Origin: Candidatus Glassbacteria bacterium RIFCSPLOWO2_12_FULL_58_11
Lineage (GTDB): Bacteria > Gemmatimonadota > Glassbacteria > GWA2-58-10
Length of the DNA stretch: 12,328 bases
Direction: 5' to 3'
Assembly: GCA_001780825.1 (NCBI GenBank)
Contig: MFIX01000040.1
Location: forward strand, 5,648 to 17,975
The notes below the pieces were generated by a model, which saw nothing but the letters and a program-made list of their open reading frames with translations, was not told the DNA's origin and did not search any database. Made by a program: the position numbers and the translations under genes. Shown here piece after piece: positions 6,193-11,508 of the stretch. How positions within the stretch are numbered: position 1 is the stretch's first letter; each line of letters starts with the position of its first letter.

Positions 6193-7671
6193 TCAGCGGC
6201 TGTCGAACACTCCCAGCAATAGTACTCCTTCCCGTTCCACTTTCAGCAGCGGCTCCCGGCTGCTGAAAATTTTCCGCTCCCGTTGGCTCCAGGTACCGGG
6301 CCGGTTCAAAAGCACCAGCCTCACCTGCGCCCCGGGTCTCAGCTTGCCGCTTACTATTCCCGTGCCTTTGAAAAATTCCAGCGGTACGCCCTCCGATAAA
6401 AGCGCATCCTGACCGCCGAAGGTTTTCTCCACGGAGCGCATGAATTCCCCGGTGGCCGGGCTGCAGTCGAAACAGACCTCCAGGCCAGCGCGCTGCGCCC
6501 CGCCGAGGAAGCCGATTATCGCATTGTAGTGCGAGCTCAGGCAGGGGAAGAGCCGCGCCTGGAGCACCGCGGGAGGTGCCAGCAGCAGGAGGAGCAGGCC
6601 GGCCCGGGCCAGGCCGAAAATTCTCCAGCCCCTATTTTCGCTCCGCCGGAGGAACCAATTCAGCGCATAGCCGGCCATAATTGCATCCGCGGCGAAAAGG
6701 GGCAGGAAAAAGGTCAGGCCCTCCGCGGCCGGGAAGCGGCCGGTCATCGCGACAAGGATATAGCCGGTCGAGGTACAGAGCGCGAACCCGGCGGGTCCCC
6801 TGAAAAATTCCGGCCGCAATGAGACGAATTTACCGCCGATCGCCAGGACCACCAGGGCTACCGGCATGCCGACCACCAGCATCACGATTACATAATGCCA
6901 GGGCACAGAACGCTGGAAAAGCTCTCCGAAATATTGCACCGGCACCCGGTAATCGCCGCAGTTTAAAACATTTCCGCGCAGCCAGCCGCCATATGCGGTA
7001 AGCGGCGCGGCCCACCATGACGGGTTGAGCAGGACCGGCAGCACCAGCATGCCGGCCGCCCCCGCGGCCAGCAGAACCGCTTTTTCCTTAATGCGGCCGG
7101 AGAGAGCCGTCCAGACCGCCAGGCAGAGCCAGGCCATGAGAAAATAGGAGGAAACAGCCATGCCGAGGCCCAAGGTAATCCCGAAGATGGCCGCATTCGG
7201 AGCCCGGCTTTTAAAGCGCTCGAGCTGGATCGCGGCCAGGTAAGTCAGCAGGGCGAGCGCCGGGAACTGCGTAGCCTGGATGCCGGCGGCAAAGGCGCGC
7301 GGAGTCAAAACGAAAAGCGCGGAGGCGGCCAGGGCGCAGTAGTGGCCGATTTTATCAGCGATCCAGAGGAAGAGCAGCGCGGCGGTCAGCGCGAAAAACA
7401 GCGCCGCTCCGGTTCGCCAGGACTCGAATTGCCCGGCCCACAGGGAACCCGGATAATGCAGCAGCTTGTAAATTTGAACCAGCAGCGGGGACACTGAGGC
7501 GGATGTTCCGCTGACAGCGCCAGACACTTCCTGCCTTGCCGCCTGGAATAGCGCGATCTCCTCAGACGCAGGCCCGGGATAGCGCAGAGCGATCAGGGCC
7601 CAGACCGCGGTAAGCAGGAAAATTATCGCGGCAATCGAAGTATTACTCAGCCAGGTATTTTTCTCACGCAT
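6193..7671 (-). CDS. Polytopic membrane protein, GT-C / GT39 (PMT)-like glycosyltransferase
   Basis: This is a 492-residue integral membrane protein with an architecture resembling lipid-linked-sugar glycosyltransferases of the GT-C fold (PMT/ArnT/GT39 group), which move a sugar from a polyprenyl phosphate to protein or lipid on the outer face of the inner membrane. One helix (about 12-29) precedes a first external loop with an acidic pair in PASEEIALFQAA (34-45), in the place where the family usually has DE. A run of some eight to ten further helices follows to about 370. The last 115 residues (378-492) form a soluble domain that contains CFDC (400-403). The ATG at 7671 is preferred because GGAGG sits eight bases upstream; the in-frame ATG at 7686 has only a GGGA directly abutting it. 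It follows the GH172 gene and is probably co-transcribed with it. Conservation beyond the acidic loop is weak by eye, so the family assignment is moderate. Confidence 0.65.
   Translation of the reverse strand: MREKNTWLSNTSIAAIIFLLTAVWALIALRYPGPASEEIALFQAARQEVSGAVSGTSASVSPLLVQIYKLLHYPGSLWAGQFESWRTGAALFFALTAALLFLWIADKIGHYCALAASALFVLTPRAFAAGIQATQFPALALLTYLAAIQLERFKSRAPNAAIFGITLGLGMAVSSYFLMAWLCLAVWTALSGRIKEKAVLLAAGAAGMLVLPVLLNPSWWAAPLTAYGGWLRGNVLNCGDYRVPVQYFGELFQRSVPWHYVIVMLVVGMPVALVVLAIGGKFVSLRPEFFRGPAGFALCTSTGYILVAMTGRFPAAEGLTFFLPLFAADAIMAGYALNWFLRRSENRGWRIFGLARAGLLLLLLAPPAVLQARLFPCLSSHYNAIIGFLGGAQRAGLEVCFDCSPATGEFMRSVEKTFGGQDALLSEGVPLEFFKGTGIVSGKLRPGAQVRLVLLNRPGTWSQRERKIFSSREPLLKVEREGVLLLGVFDSR
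6241..6273 (+). terminator. Terminator-like hairpin inside the convergent gene end
   Basis: A perfect 10-bp stem, TTTCAGCAGC (6241-6250) with GCTGCTGAAA (6259-6268), encloses an 8-base loop and is followed by ATTTT (6269-6273) on the plus strand. It lies 60 bases past the stop of the 278-residue gene and would end that transcript. The sequence is at the same time coding for the C-terminal residues of the membrane protein on the other strand. The T-tract is short, so efficiency is uncertain. Confidence 0.5.
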
Positions 7672-7679
7672 ACTTTCCG

Positions 7680-7684
7680 CCTCC
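7680..7684 (-). promoter_or_regulatory. Ribosome binding site deciding the membrane-protein start
   Basis: GGAGG (7684-7680 on the minus strand) lies eight bases before the ATG at 7671. It overlaps the first codons of the longer reading frame that begins at ATG 7686, so the shorter start is the better choice. Confidence 0.65.
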
Positions 7685-7699
7685 ATTCCCGCGCAACCA

Positions 7700-7717
7700 G
7701 CCGGCCTGCTGGCCGGC
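7700..7717. repeat. GC-rich hairpin between two minus-strand genes
   Basis: GCCGGCC (7700-7706) and GGCCGGC (7711-7717) form a perfect 7-bp stem with a 4-base loop. It sits in the short gap between the GH172 stop and the membrane-protein start. There is no T-tract on the minus strand, so it is more likely an mRNA structure that sets the ratio of the two products or stabilises the upstream message than a full terminator. Confidence 0.45.
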
Positions 7718-7722
7718 CGCCC

Positions 7723-8901
7723 CTATTGCTTCAGGTTCAGGTCCCTGATCCGCTCCTCGTAAGGCTGGATCGGCCCCCACTTGGGAGAGGGCAGAGTCTG
7801 GTACCAGTAGGCGGTGGCGCAGACATCCTGCGGGGCCTCGAAATTGTGCCAGCCTTCTTTGATCACCGCCGGATCGAATTTCTTATGACTGTCCACCAGC
7901 TCGGGGTAGTCTTCCGGCTTGATGTTCTGCAGAATCTCATTCGCCATGGCGCCGGACATCTGCTGCAGATCGACCCGGAGGTCCTGATGGAAATAGATCG
8001 GGTCAGCCGGGTGATAGCGGTAGAAACCCCAGACCCCGCTCTGTTGAGCGGTCAACAGGCAGCCCTGGTAGAGGTGGTTGAAAGCTCCCAGTCCCCAGGC
8101 GCTGCCGACCAGGTCCTCGGTACCGGTGCCGACCAGGGTGGGGAACTCCCTGTCCCCATCCAGATAAACTTTCAGCTCGCCCTCGCCGAACCAGACCGGC
8201 TCGCCGAATCCGTCCACCGTGCGCACACCCACATTACAGCCCAGGTAACGGCCCCTGCCGCTGACTTTCGGGAGCACCTGAAAATCTTTTTTCGGCACGG
8301 TCGGGTTTTCCCTTCTCCAGCGCGCGTGGAAATAGGCCAGGTCCTCGGGCAGGTTGTCGCCGGTCGTACAGTCGATGTCGAAAAACAGGCTGCCCGCATC
8401 CACCGGAGACTGGTTTTCGACCTCCACTCTGGCTTTCAGGCCGAACGGCATGGGGATAAAACAGTTGAAAGAGCGGCCCTCCGGGTTGGAGAAAAAGCAG
8501 GCTTGAAAGGCCACCTGCCTGGCGAAAGGCACACCGAAGAAATCCTGCAGCGGAGCCTCGACCGAGGGGTAATCCTGCCCATCCCAGTAAATCCGCAAAA
8601 CCATCCCGCGCAGCACCTCGGGCTTGCCCCGCAGGGTCAGCCAGATGCGCCGGATTACCCCCGGGCCATTGATCTCAGCCAGGGTGACTTTCTCTCCGGC
8701 CTTGATCGGGCGGGCGGGCGCGCCCTTGCGGCCCTGGTTGGTCTGGCCGCCCTGGCCTTTCTCGCCGGTGAGGTTTTCGAAGCTGAACCAGCGGGTATGG
8801 ACTCCATCCGGCAGGTCGAACAGCTCCCCGGCGCTTAGGCGGGAAGTAAGGCAAAAGGAAAAGACAAAAATCAGGACCAGAACCGGCGAGAATACTTTCA
8901 T
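7723..8901 (-). CDS. Secreted GH172 (DUF2961) family glycoside hydrolase
   Basis: This is a 392-residue protein of the DUF2961 family, now glycoside hydrolase family 172. Characterised members act on alpha-D-fructofuranosides (difructose dianhydride I) or alpha-D-arabinofuranosides. A Sec signal peptide is clear: MKVF..., a hydrophobic core at 5-19, and a likely cleavage after LSA (22-24). Family landmarks in order are LAEINGPGVIRRIWLTL (74-90), APLQDFFGVPF (116-126), and the highly conserved WFGEGELKVYLDGD (237-250) followed by FPTLVGTGTED (253-263). The glutamates in GEGE (E240/E242) and in GTGTED (E262) are separated by a distance similar to the catalytic glutamate pair known in the family, so the protein looks active. 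The ATG at 8901 is chosen for its strong AAGGAG and for the signal peptide directly behind it; the frame is also open to an ATG at 8937. Substrate and multimeric state cannot be read. It heads a two-gene unit with the GT-C-like protein. Confidence 0.9.
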   Translation of the reverse strand: MKVFSPVLVLIFVFSFCLTSRLSAGELFDLPDGVHTRWFSFENLTGEKGQGGQTNQGRKGAPARPIKAGEKVTLAEINGPGVIRRIWLTLRGKPEVLRGMVLRIYWDGQDYPSVEAPLQDFFGVPFARQVAFQACFFSNPEGRSFNCFIPMPFGLKARVEVENQSPVDAGSLFFDIDCTTGDNLPEDLAYFHARWRRENPTVPKKDFQVLPKVSGRGRYLGCNVGVRTVDGFGEPVWFGEGELKVYLDGDREFPTLVGTGTEDLVGSAWGLGAFNHLYQGCLLTAQQSGVWGFYRYHPADPIYFHQDLRVDLQQMSGAMANEILQNIKPEDYPELVDSHKKFDPAVIKEGWHNFEAPQDVCATAYWYQTLPSPKWGPIQPYEERIRDLNLKQ

Positions 8902-8908
8902 TGCCTGT

Positions 8909-8914
8909 CTCCTT
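8909..8914 (-). promoter_or_regulatory. Ribosome binding site deciding the GH172 start
   Basis: AAGGAG (8914-8909 on the minus strand) is spaced seven bases from the ATG at 8901. This is a near-perfect site and rules in favour of 8901 over the upstream in-frame ATG at 8937, which would place a charged 12-residue extension before the signal peptide. Confidence 0.8.
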
Positions 8915-9154
8915 TTGGATTGTGAGACCTGGTGCATAATGCGGAAAGCTCTAGAACTCGTTACAGATGTTTGACTTAGCTCACAATAAATTGGATATCC
9001 TCGAGGAAATTTAAATTCCGCTTCAAGATAATGAATTTCAAAGTGAAATCCAAACCGAATATTTTTTAACGTACGCGTTTTTCAGTGTCGAGGGAGCTAA
9101 TCACTGCTCAAATATAGTATAAAACTCCGGTCAAGGCCGAGAGGTCGATCTTTC

Positions 9155-9183
9155 TTGTCTAACTTCCACGACTATAATATAAT
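9155..9183 (+). promoter_or_regulatory. Sigma70-type promoter of the ECF sigma cassette, with overlapping -10 copies
   Basis: A -35 element TTGTCT (9155-9160, 4 of 6) is followed after exactly 17 bases by a perfect -10 element TATAAT (9178-9183). A second perfect TATAAT (9173-9178) shares its last T with the first T of this one. Transcription would start near 9190, giving about 80 bases of leader before the short ORF at 9269. A short stem, AGACC (9195-9199) with GGTCT (9213-9217), falls within that leader. Confidence 0.6.
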
Positions 9184-9268
9184 CGATACCGTTAAGACCT
9201 ATATTTCAAACCGGTCTCCGCGCGCAGATTGAAATAATTGAACCAACCGGCGGACAGAAGGGTCAGAC

Positions 9269-9325
9269 ATGCTGGGACAAGAAAACCGCATGATGGATCA
9301 GGCGAAAACCAACTATGGCTGTTAA
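9269..9325 (+). CDS. 18-codon leader ORF abutting the sigma-factor gene
   Basis: An ATG at 9269 with AAGGG six bases upstream (9258-9262) opens an 18-residue frame, MLGQENRMMDQAKTNYGC, ending in TAA at 9323-9325. The very next base begins the ATG of the ECF sigma factor, in the same frame. The sigma ATG itself has no Shine-Dalgarno. Two readings fit: a leader peptide whose translation delivers ribosomes to the sigma start by termination-reinitiation, or the original N-terminus of the sigma factor interrupted by a stop codon. The sequence resembles no attenuator rich in a single amino acid. Because it is so short, expression is not assured. Confidence 0.45.
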   Translation: MLGQENRMMDQAKTNYGC

Positions 9326-9910
9326 ATGAACGATCCGCTCCTGGAAAACGGCTTCGGGGATGACAGCCATCTTGTCCTGCAACTGAAAAACGGCGATCCC
9401 GAGGCGATTAATCAGGTTGTCGACCGTTATGGCAAGCCGTTGTTCGCGTTCATCTTGCGCATGGTGGAGGACTACCAGGCGGCGGAGGATATCTTTCAGG
9501 AGACCTGGGTCCGAGTGATCCGCAATATCGGTTCTTTTCGCGGCGAATCGCGCTTCTCGACCTGGCTGTTTCAGATCGCGCTCAACCTTAGCCGGAACAT
9601 GATGCGCCAGATGTCGCGAAGAAGCTTTGTCGCGCTGGATGAAGCCGCGGAATTGTCGGAAGATCCGGATGTCGATGCCGATAAAGTGATCCTGGCTCAG
9701 AAAATAAAAAAACTGGTAGCCAGCCTGCCGGTTAAAATGCGAGAGGTGATTGTGTTGCGCTACTATCATGATAAAACCGATATCGAGATTGCTGAAATTA
9801 CCGGGCTGCCGCAGGGAACTGTAAAAAGCCGCCTTCACCGGGCGACACAGATGCTGCGCGGCAAAATCGAGGGAACCGAACTGGCGGTCCCTGGCGCGGA
9901 GGTGGAATGA
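9326..9910 (+). CDS. ECF-family RNA polymerase sigma factor
   Basis: This 194-residue sigma factor has the two-domain ECF layout. It recruits RNA polymerase to a dedicated promoter set, usually in answer to envelope or extracellular stress. Sigma2 covers about 25-95, beginning GDPEAINQVVDRYG (23-36) and including the core-binding/-10 recognition segment DYQAAEDIFQETWVRV (49-64) and FRGESRFSTWLFQIALN (71-87). Sigma4 covers about 125-180, with the helix-turn-helix IEIAEITGLPQGTVKSRLHRA (153-173) that reads the -35. A variable acidic linker (105-120) joins them. The ATG at 9326 gives the usual short N-terminus but lacks a ribosome site; it abuts the stop of a leader ORF. The gene overlaps the following small membrane-protein gene by four bases, the classic arrangement for a sigma/anti-sigma pair. 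The ECF class cannot be assigned by eye. Confidence 0.95.
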   Translation: MNDPLLENGFGDDSHLVLQLKNGDPEAINQVVDRYGKPLFAFILRMVEDYQAAEDIFQETWVRVIRNIGSFRGESRFSTWLFQIALNLSRNMMRQMSRRSFVALDEAAELSEDPDVDADKVILAQKIKKLVASLPVKMREVIVLRYYHDKTDIEIAEITGLPQGTVKSRLHRATQMLRGKIEGTELAVPGAEVE

Positions 9911-10290
9911 TGGATCGAATCAGTGATGAGCAGTTGCGAGCCCTGCTGGGGCATTACGAGGTAAGCGGGCCCAGCCCGGCGCTGCTGGCCCTGACCAAGC
10001 GGCGCATGCGCGGGGAGATGCTGCTGGTGGCTCAGCCGGTCAAAGGTCAGAGCGGAATGCTGCTGACACTTTCGGCCCTGGCGATCCTGGTGACATTGAA
10101 CATGTTCTATGTGGCCACTGTCGGCACCTTGTTGAAACTCTTTCTGCCCCGCAACCTGGATGTGTATCTCAACCAGTCCATGCTCGGGATATCGGTGGCC
10201 GCCGCGGCAATGCTGATGGGGATGGTGGTGGTGGTCTTTTTCAAAACCATGCAGGTACAGAAAAGCGCGCATGTACCCGTGCGGGCATAA
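9907..10290 (+). CDS. Small two-helix membrane protein, candidate anti-sigma factor
   Basis: This 127-residue protein is encoded directly after, and overlapping, the ECF sigma gene. Residues 1-48 are polar and helical in character (ISDEQLRALLGHYEV and ALLALTKRRMRGEMLL), which would be cytoplasmic and able to contact sigma. Two hydrophobic helices follow, at about 50-72 and 91-112, with a short loop between and a short basic tail. There is no HxxxCxxC zinc-binding anti-sigma motif, and no cysteine anywhere. The anti-sigma role is inferred from position, topology and coupling, not from a recognised domain. GGAGG (9898-9902) precedes two ATGs: 9907 (4-base spacing) and 9910 (7-base spacing, one residue shorter). 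The latter may be the true start. If it senses a signal, this would be through the membrane segments, since almost nothing is predicted outside. Confidence 0.7.
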   Translation: MMDRISDEQLRALLGHYEVSGPSPALLALTKRRMRGEMLLVAQPVKGQSGMLLTLSALAILVTLNMFYVATVGTLLKLFLPRNLDVYLNQSMLGISVAAAAMLMGMVVVVFFKTMQVQKSAHVPVRA

Positions 10291-10401
10291 AAAATAGTGG
10301 TATGGCGGCCTTTCCCGGCCGATAAACAGGCCTGGTCGCCGTACGCGGAAACCGCTCGACAGTACTGAAGAGCAGCAATCCCGGCCGGTTATTCTCCGGG
10401 T

Positions 10402-10438
10402 TTGAGCCAAATCCGGATTATGCCGCGGGCCGGCTCAA
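10402..10438 (+). repeat. Inverted repeat in the leader of the PspC-domain gene
   Basis: TTGAGCC (10402-10408) and GGCTCAA (10432-10438) are exact 7-base reverse complements around 23 bases that include the small palindrome ATCCGGAT. The element lies 54 bases before the zinc-ribbon/PspC gene in a 201-base gap (10291-10491). The gap also holds a weak GC hairpin, CGGCC...GGCCG at about 10307-10322, without T-tract. I found no clear promoter here. The repeat may be an operator or an RNA structure; either is uncertain. Confidence 0.35.
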
Positions 10439-10491
10439 GGCGAAAAATGAAATTTATGATTAAGTGCTGAACTCAGCTTAAGGAGGAAGAT

Positions 10492-11112
10492 ATGGATAAC
10501 GGGGATATGAAAAAATGCCCCTATTGCGCCGAGATGATCAAAGCCGAGGCGATCAAGTGCCGGTACTGCGGAAGCGTCCTGGCCAAAAAGGGGATTGAAT
10601 ATACCGCGGCCGGCCCGCAGGGGTTCTGGCACCGCGTGAACCAGGGCAAAAAAATAGCCGGAGTCTGCACCGGCCTGGCCCAGCAGTTCGACTCGCCGGT
10701 GATGGTGCTCCCGCTCCGGGTTTTTTTCGTGGTCTCGACTTTATTTTATGCTTTCGGGCCGATACTTTACATCCTGCTCTGGATCCTGATGCCCGCCCCG
10801 ACGGAGCAGGCCGCGGCGGGCCAGCCCGGCCCGGTCCAGGCTCCGGGCGCGGCGTACCATCCGCCCTATGCGCCGCAATCCTACGGGCCACAGCCCCCGC
10901 CGGTCGACCGCTACCCGGGCCAGGCCGCGCGTCCGGACAGCGCCTATGCTCCGCCTGGAATGTACACTGAAGAGACGGGAAAGGCTGGTGCAAATAGCGC
11001 GGGCAGCCCGGATGAATCCAAGGCCAGCCCTAAACCCGAGGAGGGTGTGCTGGACCTCGGCCGGAGTGAAAGCGAAGCCTCCGAGCCGAAGAAAGGTGAA
11101 AAGTCGGAATAG
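10492..11112 (+). CDS. Zinc-ribbon and PspC-domain membrane protein with proline-rich tail
   Basis: This 206-residue protein has three parts. Residues 9-26 form a zinc ribbon, CPYC-(10)-CRYC, with ligands C9, C12, C23 and C26. Residues 46-101 form a PspC domain, including KKIAGVCTGLAQQF (53-66), the family-typical 'aGVcaGla.yf' pattern, and a long hydrophobic segment at about 72-100 ending in LLWILMP. Residues 102-206 are low-complexity: first rich in Pro, Tyr, Gln and Gly (PPYAPQSYGPQPPP), then acidic and Ser/Lys-rich. PspC is an inner-membrane component of the phage-shock (membrane stress) response. The zinc ribbon fits a cytoplasmic N-terminus and the tail is probably disordered. The start is set by a perfect AAGGAGG (10480-10486) five bases before the ATG. 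It sits in the sigma-factor cassette, so it may be a target gene. It is not the E. coli PspC itself, which lacks the ribbon and the tail. Confidence 0.88.
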   Translation: MDNGDMKKCPYCAEMIKAEAIKCRYCGSVLAKKGIEYTAAGPQGFWHRVNQGKKIAGVCTGLAQQFDSPVMVLPLRVFFVVSTLFYAFGPILYILLWILMPAPTEQAAAGQPGPVQAPGAAYHPPYAPQSYGPQPPPVDRYPGQAARPDSAYAPPGMYTEETGKAGANSAGSPDESKASPKPEEGVLDLGRSESEASEPKKGEKSE

Positions 11113-11210
11113 AAGTATTACGGAATCACTGACTTATAAATTCCAGAAGAGTTATCTCAGCGGACTGAAACTGGAATCAAGAAAAGAACCTCAGCCAATG
11201 GAGAGATACA

Positions 11211-11483
11211 ATGTGCGCACCGCTGATAATCATTAGCCTGCTGGTTCTGCTGATCCTGAAATTCTTTTTCCTCAGGTTTATACCCTTTATCGTGCTCATT
11301 ATAGGCGGAATCGCCGCCCTGCTGGGGGTTGTCGGCATGCCGTTTTTCATTTTTGCCTACCGCTGGCCTCTGCTGATTGCCGCTCTGGCTTTTGTGATCG
11401 CCACCTATATCCTGGACCGGCAGAGGAAAGCGCGTGCCGCAGCTCAGGCCGGCGCCCCCGCCGCTTACCGCCCGGAGAAATGA
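11211..11483 (+). CDS. Small hydrophobic membrane protein
   Basis: This 90-residue protein is almost entirely hydrophobic up to residue 68: a first segment at about 4-16, a second at 22-42 and a third at 44-67, with the last two interrupted only by short turns. A basic and Ala-rich tail (DRQRKARAAAQAGAPAAYRPEK, here given as 69-90) should lie in the cytoplasm by the positive-inside rule. GGAGAG (11200-11205) five bases before the ATG supports the start. It follows the PspC-domain gene by 98 bases in the same direction and is likely the last gene of the cassette. No family is recognised. Partnership with the PspC-like protein is suggested by position only. Confidence 0.75.
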   Translation: MCAPLIIISLLVLLILKFFFLRFIPFIVLIIGGIAALLGVVGMPFFIFAYRWPLLIAALAFVIATYILDRQRKARAAAQAGAPAAYRPEK

Positions 11484-11508
11484 CTTCCGGGGTGTCGCTG
11501 AGCTGCAA

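Larger units (their letters stand above)
8902..9268. other. AT-rich divergent intergenic region
   Basis: This 367-base stretch separates the GH172 gene (minus) from the sigma-factor cassette (plus) and is visibly richer in A and T than the genes. It carries the plus-strand promoter listed separately, the palindromes CCTCGAGG (around 8999-9006) and AATTTAAATT (around 9008-9017), a direct repeat ATTGAA at 9228 and 9237, and AACCGG at 9209 and 9245. I could not find a convincing minus-strand promoter for the GH172 gene; weak matches only. No small RNA is recognisable. Confidence 0.6.

Noticed and set aside
7726..8838. A 370-codon open frame on the plus strand opposite the GH172 gene
   Set aside because: It is a shadow of the GC-rich codons of the minus-strand gene. 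Its translation shows no domain, and the minus-strand frame has signal peptide, ribosome site and family motifs.
9173..9183. The two TATAAT copies as two separate promoters
   Set aside because: Only the second has a -35 element at 17 bases. The first would need TTTCTT at 16 bases, a poor match, so one promoter with an overlapping duplicate is the simpler reading.
9239..9266. TGAAC...GGTC as an ECF-type autoregulatory promoter before the sigma gene
   Set aside because: Both halves are loose matches and transcription would begin at the leader ATG, removing its ribosome site. The TTGTCT/TATAAT promoter upstream is much better.
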